Numbered from the stretch's first letter, positions 1 to 8,181 are shown. The stretch is 64,000 nt of DNA from G965267185 sp965267185 (GCA_965267185.1 OZ253937.1:2418001-2482000); one strand, 5' to 3'. The notes: generated from the sequence alone by a model not told the origin. Program-made: numbers and translations.

Positions 1-267
1 CGCGGCGCGGACGCCGGCTTCGATGTTCTCACGGCTGCGGTCCTGCAAGCTGAACCACTGGTAGCCGACCGGCGCCATGTCGCACGGCTCGGGCCCGTTC
101 GGCGCCAAAAACTCGGCATCCGGCAAAATCTGCGAGAGCACAGGCGCCAGTCCGATTAAATCGTTGCCATCGGCACCCACCCCGTGCAGCAGAATTACCA
201 GCTGCTTGGCGGGGCCGCCCGACGCCGGCGCATGTGTCGGTCCACTCAGTTGCACTTGTTCGGACAT
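1..267 (-). CDS. Phospholipase/carboxylesterase family hydrolase, N-terminal part (runs off the left edge)
   Basis: The first 89 residues of an alpha/beta hydrolase are visible; the rest lies beyond the window. The N-terminus shows the strand and oxyanion region LVILLHGVGADGNDLIGL, followed by a lid-type segment with APNGPEPC, as in the small phospholipase/carboxylesterase (YpfH/EstB-like) family. Such enzymes hydrolyse short acyl esters in the cytoplasm. The nucleophile GxSxG motif would be off the edge, so catalytic competence cannot be judged. The ATG start at 267 has a purine-rich AAAGAGG ribosome site just upstream. It is the next gene after, and on the same strand as, the AlkA-like glycosylase, so the two may be co-transcribed. 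Confidence 0.8.
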   Translation of the reverse strand, partial: MSEQVQLSGPTHAPASGGPAKQLVILLHGVGADGNDLIGLAPVLSQILPDAEFLAPNGPEPCDMAPVGYQWFSLQDRSRENIEAGVRAA

Positions 268-308
268 GTTGCCTCTTTCCTTTTCGCGTTCCCTGTTCTC
301 GCTCAGGG

Positions 309-923
309 CTAAATCGCCTCAATGCGATAAGCGTGCCACAAAAGCCGCGCCGCAGCACTGCGCCAAGGCCGCCATCTGTCCGCTTCGGCGCGCAACTGCG
401 CCGGGGTCCAGCGATCGCCATCGCCCAGGTGGCGGCCCGCCGATACGACCAGCGCCAGGTCGTCAGCGGGCATGATATCGGTCCGCCCCAACGCGAAGAG
501 CAAATAGACTTCCGCGCTCCAGCGCCCGATACCTTTGAGCCCAACCAGTGCGGCGATGGCTTCGTCATCGGACATACGGGCCATCCGCGATAGATCGAGC
601 GCGCCGCTCACAACCGCTTCAGCCAACCCGCGGCCATAAACGATTTTCTGCCGGCTCAGGCCATACTCGCGTAAGGCCTCATCGGATTGTGCAAGCAACG
701 CGGCAGGTTCGCGGGTCATCCCGGCATCTTCGAGCCGTTGCCAGATCGATGCGGCGGCTTTGGTCGAGAGCTGTTGCCCCACGATGATTCGCAACAGCGT
801 GGTGAAGCCTGGTCTGCGCGCTCGTGGGGCCGGCGTTCCCGCCGCCTCCCAAAGCGCGCCCATGCGCGGATCGAGCCGCCCTAGCTCCGATAATCCTGCT
901 TCTATGCGTTTGCGCGTTTTCAT
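309..923 (-). CDS. DNA-3-methyladenine glycosylase, AlkA-like (HhH-GPD superfamily)
   Basis: Base-excision repair glycosylase of 204 residues that removes alkylated bases from DNA. The helix-hairpin-helix is seen as GLKGIGRWSAEVYLLFALG, and the catalytic Asp lies in PADDLAL a few residues later, which is the HhH-GPD signature. An upstream segment TTLLRIIVGQQLSTKAA matches the conserved helix of this family. The protein lacks the N-terminal domain of E. coli AlkA and no Fe-S cysteine cluster is present, so it is the short bacterial AlkA/MagIII-like type. It is transcribed toward the esterase, with about 40 bases between them. Confidence 0.9.
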   Translation of the reverse strand: MKTRKRIEAGLSELGRLDPRMGALWEAAGTPAPRARRPGFTTLLRIIVGQQLSTKAAASIWQRLEDAGMTREPAALLAQSDEALREYGLSRQKIVYGRGLAEAVVSGALDLSRMARMSDDEAIAALVGLKGIGRWSAEVYLLFALGRTDIMPADDLALVVSAGRHLGDGDRWTPAQLRAEADRWRPWRSAAARLLWHAYRIEAI

Positions 924-979
924 CGCATGATAGGTAGGTCATTCGGCCCCGAGTTGAAAGCCGAACCCAAACTGTAAGT

Positions 980-1891
980 TTGAACGCTGTGGTATCTGAC
1001 GCCGACAACGACCTTGAGATCGTCACTCGCTTTGCGCCATCGCCGAGCGGCCATCTTCATCTAGGACACGCCTATTCCGCGCTCTTTGCCTGGCGTCTCG
1101 CCGACCGTCCCGGCGGGCGTTTTGTCCTGCGCATCGAGGACATCGACACGGGCCGAAGCCAAGCCGAGTTTGAAGATGCGATCTATGAAGATCTAGCCTG
1201 GCTCGGCATTTCGTGGTCCGAACCGGTCATGCGGCAGTCGGAACGCGGCGCGGCCTACAAGGCGGCATTGGACCGTTTGTCCGAGATGGATTTGCTCTAC
1301 CCGTGCTTCTGTACGCGTAAAGACATCCTTGCTGAGATTAACCGCTCTACTGGCGCACCCCACAGCCACGGCCCGGACGGCCCGGTTTATCCCGGCATCT
1401 GCCGAGACGTGGCCGACGCCGAACGCGCGCAGCGCATCGAGGCGGGCACCCCCTACGCCATGCGTCTCGACGTGGCCAAGGCAGCCGCGATTGCCGGCGA
1501 TCTCACTTGGTACGACCGCACTCGCGGTGAGCAGGAGATGCAGGCAATGCGCCTAGGCGACGTCGTGCTGGCCCGCAAGGATATCGCCACCAGCTACCAC
1601 CTCGCCGTAACCGTCGACGATGCGGCGCAGGGCGTAACGCTGGTGACACGCGGCCAGGACCTATTCGAATCGACCCATATTCACCGCCTGCTCCAAGCCC
1701 TGCTCGGGCTCGATACGCCGGAATGGCACCACACGCCGATGCTGACCGATGAGACCGGCGCGCGCCTCGCCAAGCGAGATAACCCGCTGACCTTGCGTGA
1801 GATGCGCCGCGCTGGGGTCTCCGGCGATGCCATTTGGGCACACGCGATCCAGAACCTCGCCCGCCAGGCAACGGCCGTGGAGGGGATCTAA
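980..1891 (+). CDS. gluQRS: tRNA glutamyl-Q(34) synthetase
   Basis: A truncated glutamyl-tRNA synthetase paralogue (303 residues) that attaches glutamate to queuosine at position 34 of tRNA-Asp. The class I HIGH motif is present as FAPSPSGHLHLGHA, followed by LRIEDIDTGR; a KMSKS-like motif appears as LAKRD near residue 260. The zinc-binding insertion typical of GluQRS is visible as CFCTR, then a Tyr and CRD about 25 residues later. The anticodon-binding domain of GltX is absent, as expected. The start is a TTG with no convincing ribosome site; a GTG nine bases downstream is an alternative. It converges on the Nudix gene and their stop codons overlap by four bases. Confidence 0.93.
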   Translation: MNAVVSDADNDLEIVTRFAPSPSGHLHLGHAYSALFAWRLADRPGGRFVLRIEDIDTGRSQAEFEDAIYEDLAWLGISWSEPVMRQSERGAAYKAALDRLSEMDLLYPCFCTRKDILAEINRSTGAPHSHGPDGPVYPGICRDVADAERAQRIEAGTPYAMRLDVAKAAAIAGDLTWYDRTRGEQEMQAMRLGDVVLARKDIATSYHLAVTVDDAAQGVTLVTRGQDLFESTHIHRLLQALLGLDTPEWHHTPMLTDETGARLAKRDNPLTLREMRRAGVSGDAIWAHAIQNLARQATAVEGI

Positions 1892-2739
1892 CCCCAAGCC
1901 CGCAAGCCGCGTTGCAGCTTCAAGTAATCGGGATGTTCCGGCGTCAGGATGCCGTGCCGGATGGCGAAGTCGATGATCACGAGGCTGACGTTGAACTTGA
2001 AACCGTCGCCCTCCTCGACAATTTGTAACGCCTGCGCCGCCGGCATTTTCTCGAACCCGGTTTGCTCGCCGTCTTGATTGACCGGCCTAAAGTCTGCCGG
2101 AAGATGCAAATCATAGAGAAACAACATGTCGTGCCGCAGCCCTAAAGGCACTTCCTTGGTGTAATTGATCACACCCACCGGCCGCGCCTGGCGAGCCAAT
2201 TCAGCCGGTACGGAAGCCTCCTCCTGTGCCTCCTTGACAACGTTTTCTTCGGGCGTCAGATCGGCCGGCAACCCTCCGGCCACCATGTTATCGAGCTTGC
2301 CGGGATCGACGAAGCTCGCCGGGCTCCGGACGCCGAGCCACAAGTCGGGTCCCGATGGGGTATCGACATAGCCGTTGACGTGAACACCGAAAGCCGTCGC
2401 CCCAAACGCCGGTACCCACGCACGGTCGAGGCGCAGCAGCGGCTCGCAGCCAAACGCCGTCACAACGGGAAACAGCTCGTTGCGGGCGCCGGGGAGCAAT
2501 TCCCGCGTGGCCAGGGCCTGACAAACATCCGCGATGGCCGCCGAGCGCTCGTCAGCGCCGCCGATACTATCCAACATGACAACGCCATCGCCGGTCATGT
2601 CAAAAACCCGGGGCCAGGCGCGCAGTACCTCGACGAGATCGTGGCGGACCTGCCCAACCGGCCGCCCGGCGATGATGAAGGGCTTAAATTTCGTCAGATC
2701 GTGGCTATTGCAAGCGACGATATGATCGTACAGCGACAC
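1888..2739 (-). CDS. DUF4743 / Nudix hydrolase family protein
   Basis: A 283-residue protein with a DUF4743-type N-terminal half (AWPRVFDMTGDGVVML region) and a C-terminal Nudix fold. The Nudix box runs from GGLPADLTPEENVVKEAQEE, giving the required Gly, Glu and the REUXEE-like KEAQEEA helix; a Lys replaces the usual Arg. Relatives are annotated as thiamine-pyrophosphokinase-related Nudix proteins, and plant members hydrolyse oxidised thiamine diphosphates. The exact substrate is not readable from sequence. It faces gluQRS tail to tail. Confidence 0.85.
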   Translation of the reverse strand: MSLYDHIVACNSHDLTKFKPFIIAGRPVGQVRHDLVEVLRAWPRVFDMTGDGVVMLDSIGGADERSAAIADVCQALATRELLPGARNELFPVVTAFGCEPLLRLDRAWVPAFGATAFGVHVNGYVDTPSGPDLWLGVRSPASFVDPGKLDNMVAGGLPADLTPEENVVKEAQEEASVPAELARQARPVGVINYTKEVPLGLRHDMLFLYDLHLPADFRPVNQDGEQTGFEKMPAAQALQIVEEGDGFKFNVSLVIIDFAIRHGILTPEHPDYLKLQRGLRAWG

Positions 2740-2767
2740 CTAGATACCACTCACCGAAGCACGCTCC

Positions 2768-3079
2768 TCAGGCCGGCGCGGCGTCGCCGGGCAGCGACAT
2801 CAGGACCTGGGAAACCCCCCAGATCTGACGCATTTCGCTAGCGATTTGGGTGGCCAAATCGGCCGTCAAACCGGCGACCTCGAGGTCGATATACATCTCT
2901 TTGTCGGCAGGACCGCAAAAAGCGCTGTGCCAGCGCTGGGGCGTCAGCCCGCGTTTCGCCCAAAGGCCGGCCACCCGCGGCAGCAAGCTCGGATCGGCGA
3001 TGCCGCGCACGGAAAAGCAAACGGCGTGTCCGGCGTCGGTGCGGGATCGTTCTGTCGATAAAGGTTCAGCGGTAGACAT
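2768..3079 (-). CDS. Small ACT-like domain protein, function unknown
   Basis: A 103-residue protein whose pattern (hydrophobic strand AVCFSVRGIADPSLLPRVAG, helix, strand MYIDLEVAG, helix) resembles a single ACT domain of the IlvM / acetolactate synthase small-subunit type. Such modules bind amino acids or serve as regulatory subunits. No synthase gene is adjacent, so the partner is unknown. An ATG nine bases further upstream (3088) sits one base after a GGAG and is too close to it; the ATG at 3079 has GGAG ten bases ahead and is preferred. The gene lies 28 bases upstream of the Nudix gene on the same strand. Confidence 0.6.
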   Translation of the reverse strand: MSTAEPLSTERSRTDAGHAVCFSVRGIADPSLLPRVAGLWAKRGLTPQRWHSAFCGPADKEMYIDLEVAGLTADLATQIASEMRQIWGVSQVLMSLPGDAAPA

Positions 3080-3192
3080 GGTTTGCATACTCCAGAGATT
3101 CGATTAGCGAAAACGTCATCGTTCCCGGTCGCCGCGCGAGGGTGAGCGCGTGCGCCGGGCGAGCAATTCGCCGAATCTGGAGGGTCGCAAAC

Positions 3193-3306
3193 ATGGCGCG
3201 AAACCTACCGGTGGCTCCTGCCAGCGTCAAGCAGACGGCCGCCAGTCACCGTACATCCCCGACCCGGGCCGCAATCGGTGCCCCAATCGATACAATGCAA
3301 ATTTAA
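3193..3306 (+). CDS. Candidate 37-residue small protein or leader peptide
   Basis: An ATG-initiated frame of 37 codons lies in an otherwise gene-free stretch of about 300 bases (3080-3382). Its only support is a strong ribosome site, GGAGGG at 3179-3184, eight bases before the ATG. The peptide (MARNLPVAPASVKQ..., ending DTMQI) has no recognisable domain or signal. It ends in an AT-rich patch about 75 bases ahead of the GIY-YIG-like gene. It may be chance. The rest of the gap holds only the AT-rich patch at 3295-3320, which could contain the promoter of the next gene. Confidence 0.2.
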   Translation: MARNLPVAPASVKQTAASHRTSPTRAAIGAPIDTMQI

Positions 3307-3382
3307 TTTAATCATTGGTCAATCGTGTTGGCCGAGACTGGCCCCATACAGCTTTGCGTGATGTCGCCAGGAAGGCCAATCG

Positions 3383-3826
3383 ATGCATCAGAATGTTGTT
3401 AACCAACAGCCGCGCCAGTTCGCCGACAGCGGGCAAACCGGCACTGGCACATCGGCCGGCGTGGATCTTCAACTCGACTGGATTGGCACCCTCGGCAATT
3501 CATGCTGCCCGCTTGAGACCGTCTGGCGCGATCTTTCGCTCACTCAGGGTATCGCCGGCGTCTACATGATTTGGTCGGATCGCGGCGGCCGGCCCACCGT
3601 CCTTTACGTCGGCAACGGGCGCGATATCGGCGCCATGCTGCAGGCCCATCACGACGACCCGCGCATCTCCGCACACACCTGGTCGGGCGACCTTTGCGTA
3701 AGCTGGGCCGCAGTCGCATCGATTTACCGGCCCGGTGTCGCCCAATATCTCATGTCGACGCTATCGCCACAGATCGTCGAAGCGGTCCCGGCAGCGCGCG
3801 CTGTCTCGGTCAACCTACCGATCTAG
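3383..3826 (+). CDS. GIY-YIG-like domain protein, probably catalytically inactive
   Basis: A 147-residue protein. Residues 59-90 read GVYMIW then TVLYVGNGRDIGAML and HH, which matches the GIY...YVG core of the GIY-YIG nuclease fold (G59-V-Y, Y75-V-G77, R80, H89/H90). The conserved metal-binding Glu expected in the later helix appears to be replaced by Gln (A-Q121-Y-L, followed by SP at 128-129), so nuclease activity is doubtful. The first about 30 residues are polar and probably disordered. AGGAAGG lies seven bases upstream of the ATG. The family assignment rests on motif reading only. Confidence 0.55.
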   Translation: MHQNVVNQQPRQFADSGQTGTGTSAGVDLQLDWIGTLGNSCCPLETVWRDLSLTQGIAGVYMIWSDRGGRPTVLYVGNGRDIGAMLQAHHDDPRISAHTWSGDLCVSWAAVASIYRPGVAQYLMSTLSPQIVEAVPAARAVSVNLPI

Positions 3827-3881
3827 ATACACGAATTTGGTACAACGGCGGGCAACCCTCGCCTTCCTGGGAGTCGCCAGA

Positions 3882-3912
3882 TAAGATTACACCGATGAAC
3901 GGTGTAATCTTA
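3882..3912 (+). repeat. Perfect 12-bp inverted repeat with the start codon of the twin-TM gene in its loop
   Basis: Arms TAAGATTACACC (3882-3893) and GGTGTAATCTTA (3901-3912) are exact reverse complements around a seven-base loop GATGAAC (3894-3900). The ATG of the twin-transmembrane gene (3895-3897) is inside the loop. In RNA this would present the start codon in the loop of a 12-bp hairpin. There is no clear Shine-Dalgarno sequence upstream and no U-tract after the hairpin, so a terminator is unlikely. A translational switch or protein-binding operator is an inference. Confidence 0.75.
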
Positions 3913-4095
3913 ATCCTACTGGTCGTGACCCTACTCGCCGTGGTTGGTGTTCTGCTTCTCGGTGTCACGGGTATGGCGCGCGGCGGAGACTTCAACGCTA
4001 AGTACGGCAATAAGCTCATGCGGGCACGAGTTCTATTACAAGGACTGGCCGTCGTGCTGTTCCTGCTGCTGATCGTCACATCGAACCGGGGCTGA
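3895..4095 (+). CDS. Twin transmembrane protein (HIG1-like small membrane protein)
   Basis: A 66-residue protein with two hydrophobic helices (about residues 4-24 and 47-62) joined by a loop containing ARGGDFNAKYGNKLMRARV. This GGDFN...NKLMR loop is typical of the alphaproteobacterial twin-transmembrane family, which is distantly related to HIG1 hypoxia proteins of the respiratory chain. It sits four bases before the cobalamin adenosyltransferase, in a recurrent order with that gene and etfBA. The start codon lies in the loop of the 3882-3912 hairpin. Function is unknown; insertion in the inner membrane is predicted. Confidence 0.8.
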   Translation: MNGVILILLVVTLLAVVGVLLLGVTGMARGGDFNAKYGNKLMRARVLLQGLAVVLFLLLIVTSNRG

Positions 4096-4099
4096 CGCG

Positions 4100-4681
4100 A
4101 TGGTTCAACTGACACGCATCTACACGCGTGGCGGCGATGCCGGCGAAACGTCGCTCGGATCGGGCGACCGGGTCGCCAAACATGATCGCCGGGTCGCCGC
4201 TTATGGCACCGTCGATGAGACAAATGCGGTGATCGGCATCGCGCGACTGCATACGTCTGACAACGCGGACGTCGATGCGATGCTCTCGCGCATTCAAAAC
4301 GATCTTTTCGACCTAGGCGCGGACCTGTGCACCCCCGAAGGTGACGCCCGCGCAGCTTCCAAACAAGAGGGAGCGCTGCGGATCGTTCCGGCGCAGGTCA
4401 AACGCCTGGAAGCCGAAATCGATGCCATCAATGCCGACCTGGCACCCTTAAACTCTTTCATATTGCCCGGCGGCACCGCCGCAGCTGCCTACCTTCACCT
4501 GGCCCGCACAACCGCGCGCCGCGCCGAGCGGCTAATGGTCGAGCTATCGGTGTCGGAGCCGGTCAATGCGGCGGCGCTGCAGTACATCAACCGGCTGTCC
4601 GACCATCTATTCGTGTTGGCGCGCCATCTGAACGATGGCGGTTCATCGGACGTGCTCTGGGTGCCCGGCGACAATCGCTAA
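4100..4681 (+). CDS. Cob(I)yrinic acid a,c-diamide / cob(I)alamin adenosyltransferase, PduO type
   Basis: A 193-residue enzyme that transfers adenosyl from ATP to cob(I)alamin to make coenzyme B12. The N-terminus carries the PduO ATP-binding signature TRIYTRGGDAGETSLGSGDRV followed by AYGTVDETNAVIG. Later motifs (FILPGGTAAAAYLHLARTTARRAER and LNRLSDHLFV-like YINRLSDHLFVLAR) complete the family pattern. Its product would serve the B12-dependent ribonucleotide reductase encoded at 18.2 kb. It starts four bases after the twin-TM stop and is probably co-transcribed with it. Confidence 0.95.
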   Translation: MVQLTRIYTRGGDAGETSLGSGDRVAKHDRRVAAYGTVDETNAVIGIARLHTSDNADVDAMLSRIQNDLFDLGADLCTPEGDARAASKQEGALRIVPAQVKRLEAEIDAINADLAPLNSFILPGGTAAAAYLHLARTTARRAERLMVELSVSEPVNAAALQYINRLSDHLFVLARHLNDGGSSDVLWVPGDNR

Positions 4682-4856
4682 CCTTGGCGCCGTCGGCACG
4701 GGAGACAATTGACTCACTTTCGCCCATTCGGCATGTTGCAGCGCAGCACGAACGTCGTCAGTTGACGCCAGCCCGGGTTTGTCAGTTCATTTACAGCGTA
4801 TCGTCGAGCCGTAAGGCCAACTCCAATTACCGAAATAAGCACAGGCAAATTCACCC

Positions 4857-5606
4857 ATGAAGGTCCTCGTCCCCGTTAAGAGGGTCATCGACTACAACGT
4901 TAAAATCCGCGTCAAAGCGGATAACACGGGTGTCGAGACCGCCAATGTCAAAATGTCCATGAACCCGTTCGACGAGATTTCCGTCGAAGAGGCCATCCGG
5001 ATGAAGGAAGCTGGCACAGCAGACGAAATCGTCATCGTCTCGATGGGTGTTCAGCAGTGCCAAGAGACTATCCGAACTGCCTTGGCGATGGGTGCCGACC
5101 GGGGCATTCACGTAAAAACCGACGAGAACCTCGAACCCCTGGCGGTCGCCAAACTGCTCAAAGCGCTGGTCGAAAAAGAGACGCCGGAACTGGTCATTCT
5201 GGGCAAGCAGGCGATCGACGACGACTCCAACCAAACGGGACAAATGTTGGCGGCGCTTCTCGGTTGGCCGCAGGGCACATTCGCGTCGAAAATCGAACTC
5301 GGCGATGGCAGCGCCAAAATTACCCGCGAGATCGATAGCGGATTGGAAACCATAGACATCGATTTACCCGCCATCGTGACGGTCGATTTGCGCCTTAACG
5401 AGCCGCGCTACGCATCGCTACCCAATATTATGAAAGCGAAGAAAAAGCCGATCGACGAGCTGGCGCCAGCCGACCTAGGGGTCGACACGGCCCCGCGGCT
5501 GCAGACATTGAAAGTGGAAGAGCCGCCCGTCCGGCAAGCCGGCGTGATGGTCGATTCGGTGGCCGCCTTGGTGGATAAACTGAAGAACGAAGCGAGGATC
5601 ATCTAA
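4857..5606 (+). CDS. etfB: Electron transfer flavoprotein beta subunit
   Basis: The 249-residue AMP-binding subunit of ETF, which accepts electrons from acyl-CoA dehydrogenases and passes them to ETF:ubiquinone oxidoreductase. It begins MKVLVPVKRVIDYNVKIR and contains the family features NPFDEISVEEAIR and the ETF-beta signature region around VDLRLNEPRYASLPNIMKAKKK. It overlaps etfA by one base (TAATG), which implies translational coupling. The 175-base gap upstream contains TTGACG-type hexamers but no promoter could be fixed with confidence. Confidence 0.97.
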   Translation: MKVLVPVKRVIDYNVKIRVKADNTGVETANVKMSMNPFDEISVEEAIRMKEAGTADEIVIVSMGVQQCQETIRTALAMGADRGIHVKTDENLEPLAVAKLLKALVEKETPELVILGKQAIDDDSNQTGQMLAALLGWPQGTFASKIELGDGSAKITREIDSGLETIDIDLPAIVTVDLRLNEPRYASLPNIMKAKKKPIDELAPADLGVDTAPRLQTLKVEEPPVRQAGVMVDSVAALVDKLKNEARII

Positions 5607-6562
5607 TGGCTATCCTCGTTATTGCGGAACACGACAACTCCGCGCTTCAGGCATCGACGCTCAACACCGTCACGGCAGCGGCCGAGCTTTCTGGCCATGG
5701 CGCCGGTGACATCGTCATGTTGGTCGCCGGCAGCGGATGCACCGCAGCGGCCGACGCGGCAGCCCAAGTCGCCGGTATCTCCAAAGTGCTGTTGGCTGAC
5801 GACCCGGCGCAAGAACACGCGTTGGCCGAGAACCTGGCTGGCCTCGTCACCGGCTTGGCCGGCGACTACAGCCACATCCTGGCGCCCGCCTCGACCTTCG
5901 GCAAAAACTTCATGCCGTGCGTCGCCGCACTGCTCGACGTGCAACAGGTGTCGGACATCTCGGCGGTGGTCGACGCCGAAACTTTCGTGCGGCCGATCTA
6001 CGCCGGCAACGCCATGGCAACGGTCAAATCGGGCGATGCAACGAAGGTCATCACGGTACGCACAACCACGTTCGATCCCGCCGCCACGGAAGGCGGAAGC
6101 GGCACCGTCGAGTCCATTGATGCGGGCGGCGACAAGGGGCAATCGCGCTTCATTGAGCGGTCGGAATCAGGCGGAGACCGCCCGGAGCTCACAACAGCCC
6201 GGGTTATCATTTCCGGCGGCCGCGGTATGGGGTCGGGCGAAAACTTCAACTTGATCGAGCCGATCGCTGACAAGTTGGGCGCAGCGATGGGCGCGTCGCG
6301 CGCCGCTGTCGATGCCGGTTTCGTCCCGAACGACTGGCAGGTCGGGCAAACCGGGAAGGTTGTGGCGCCGGAACTCTACATCGCTATCGGCATATCGGGC
6401 GCGATCCAGCATCTCGCCGGCATGAAGGACTCCAAGGTCATCGTGGCGATCAACAAGGACGAGGAAGCCCCAATCTTCCAGGTCGCCGACTATGGATTGG
6501 TCGCCGACCTGTTTCAGGCGCTTCCCGAACTCGACGCCGAACTGGCGAAGGTCATCGAGTAA
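5606..6562 (+). CDS. etfA: Electron transfer flavoprotein alpha subunit
   Basis: The 318-residue FAD-binding ETF subunit. The N-terminal half matches the ETF beta-like fold, and the C-terminal FAD domain shows GGRGMGSGENF and then LYIAIGISGAIQHLAGM, the signature segment that contacts FAD. It forms the heterodimer with EtfB. The gene is translationally coupled to etfB and is followed 34 bases later by hbd, placing ETF and a beta-oxidation enzyme in one unit. Confidence 0.97.
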   Translation: MAILVIAEHDNSALQASTLNTVTAAAELSGHGAGDIVMLVAGSGCTAAADAAAQVAGISKVLLADDPAQEHALAENLAGLVTGLAGDYSHILAPASTFGKNFMPCVAALLDVQQVSDISAVVDAETFVRPIYAGNAMATVKSGDATKVITVRTTTFDPAATEGGSGTVESIDAGGDKGQSRFIERSESGGDRPELTTARVIISGGRGMGSGENFNLIEPIADKLGAAMGASRAAVDAGFVPNDWQVGQTGKVVAPELYIAIGISGAIQHLAGMKDSKVIVAINKDEEAPIFQVADYGLVADLFQALPELDAELAKVIE

Positions 6563-6596
6563 CGCAAACGATCTAACGTACTAGGACAATTCAAAG

Positions 6597-7469
6597 ATGT
6601 TGAAGACAATCGGGGTGATCGGCGCCGGGCAAATGGGAAGTGGCATTGCCCATGTCTGCGCGTTGTCGGAATTCGACGTCAAATTGATGGATGTGTCGCG
6701 CGAGCAACTCGACAAATCACTCGAGGGAATCGGCGCGAATATGGACCGGCAGGTCAAGCGCAGCCTCATCCAAGACGAGGACAAGGCGCAGGCGATTGCG
6801 CGTATCTCGACCGGCGACAGCATGGATTTTCTCGCCGACTGCGATCTGGTCGTCGAGGCGGCCACCGAGAACGAGCAGATCAAGATCGATATCTACAAGG
6901 AATTGTGCCCGCATCTGCCGCCGGCCACGATCATCGCTTCGAATACATCGTCGATTTCGATCACCCGGCTCGCGTCTGCGACGGACCGTCCGGAAAAATT
7001 TATCGGCATGCATTTCATGAATCCGGTGCCGATGATGAAGCTGGTCGAGCTCATCCGAGGATTGGCAACCGACGAAGAGACCTTTCAACAGATACAGGAA
7101 CTCACCGAGACCCTCGGCAAAATCGGCACGGTGTCGGAGGATTTCCCGGCTTTTATCGTCAACCGCATTCTGCTGCCGATGATCAACGAGGCCGTCTACA
7201 CGCTGTACGAGGGCGTCGGCAGCGTGGAGGCCATCGACACCTCGATGCGCCTCGGCGCCAACCATCCGATGGGCCCGCTGGAACTGGCCGACTTTATCGG
7301 CCTCGACACCTGCCTCTCGGTGATGCAGGTGCTCTACGAAGGCCTCGCCGACTCTAAATATCGGCCGTGTCCGCTGTTGGTAAAATATGTCGAGGCTGGC
7401 TGGCTCGGCCGCAAGGTCGGACGCGGGTTCTACGACTACTCCGGCGACAAGCCGACGGCGACCCGCTAG
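6597..7469 (+). CDS. hbd: 3-hydroxybutyryl-CoA dehydrogenase
   Basis: A 290-residue NAD(P)-dependent enzyme interconverting acetoacetyl-CoA and 3-hydroxybutyryl-CoA, used in fatty acid or polyhydroxybutyrate metabolism. A Rossmann GxGxxG is visible as VIGAGQMGSGIAH at the N-terminus. The 3-hydroxyacyl-CoA dehydrogenase signature runs through GMHFMNPVPMMKLVELI, with the catalytic His in HFMNP, and the C-terminal domain carries NHPMGPLELADFIGLD. It follows etfA closely and ends tail to tail with the TlpA gene, sharing the palindromic stop CTAG. Confidence 0.95.
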   Translation: MLKTIGVIGAGQMGSGIAHVCALSEFDVKLMDVSREQLDKSLEGIGANMDRQVKRSLIQDEDKAQAIARISTGDSMDFLADCDLVVEAATENEQIKIDIYKELCPHLPPATIIASNTSSISITRLASATDRPEKFIGMHFMNPVPMMKLVELIRGLATDEETFQQIQELTETLGKIGTVSEDFPAFIVNRILLPMINEAVYTLYEGVGSVEAIDTSMRLGANHPMGPLELADFIGLDTCLSVMQVLYEGLADSKYRPCPLLVKYVEAGWLGRKVGRGFYDYSGDKPTATR

Positions 7470-8146
7470 CCCGCGATATCCGCCAATTCCGAGCGGCGCG
7501 GCGCGGCGTCCGCTGACGTATCGGGCTTCTCTTCGTCCAGACCGCCCGTTTGGGGAGAATCTTCGAAGTGCGCACGATAGAATTCGATCAGCGCGACCGC
7601 CTCTTCCTCGTCCCACTCGGCCGCGCCTGCTAACCGGCCAATTTCGTTACCATCAGGGCCGATTAGAATCGTCGTAGGTAACGACCGAACGCCGATAGCT
7701 CTGGAGTATTTGAGTTTTTCGTCGATGAAGGTTTTGGCGAAGTCGGCGGTGATCCGCCGTTCTTCTCGGGGGGCTTTCACCATCTTCTTCAAGAACCGGT
7801 CGGTCTGCTTGAAGCCGCCGCGGTCTTGGCTGATCAAAACGACTTCAAAATCATCGCCGCCGAAGCGCTCGTTCAAACGGCTCAGCGACGGCAATTCGCG
7901 CAAACACGGGCCGCACCATGTGGCCCAGAAGTTCAACACGATGAACTTGCCTTGGAAGCGATCAAGGGTTATTGGGCCCTCATCCTTTGACACAACAGGA
8001 GTGGACGGCACGGCTATCGGTCTGTCGAGCTCGATGAAGTTCTGCACGATGCCTTTAATCGGCGCTTCGCCATGGTCGGCGTTGGCAGGCATCGCAGCGG
8101 CAACTGCCGCAGCAGCTCCGATTAGCGTGAGGAAAAGTTTTCGCAC
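7466..8146 (-). CDS. TlpA-family periplasmic thiol-disulfide oxidoreductase
   Basis: A thioredoxin-fold reductase exported to the periplasm, in the family that handles cytochrome c maturation or reduction of exported proteins. A signal peptide (RKLFLTLIGAAAAVAAA with an A-x-A site near MPANA) is followed by VLNFWATWCGPC (catalytic Cys78 and Cys81) and the cis-Pro region LPTTILIGPDG. A GTG at 8146, eight bases after AAGGGG, is chosen as start; the longer frame would run into the divergent argH start and add residues ahead of the signal peptide. The acidic C-terminal tail of about 35 residues is unusual. Confidence 0.88.
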   Translation of the reverse strand: MRKLFLTLIGAAAAVAAAMPANADHGEAPIKGIVQNFIELDRPIAVPSTPVVSKDEGPITLDRFQGKFIVLNFWATWCGPCLRELPSLSRLNERFGGDDFEVVLISQDRGGFKQTDRFLKKMVKAPREERRITADFAKTFIDEKLKYSRAIGVRSLPTTILIGPDGNEIGRLAGAAEWDEEEAVALIEFYRAHFEDSPQTGGLDEEKPDTSADAAPRRSELADIAG

Positions 8147-8181
8147 GTCGACATCCCCTTGATACAGGTCGTTACACCAAT

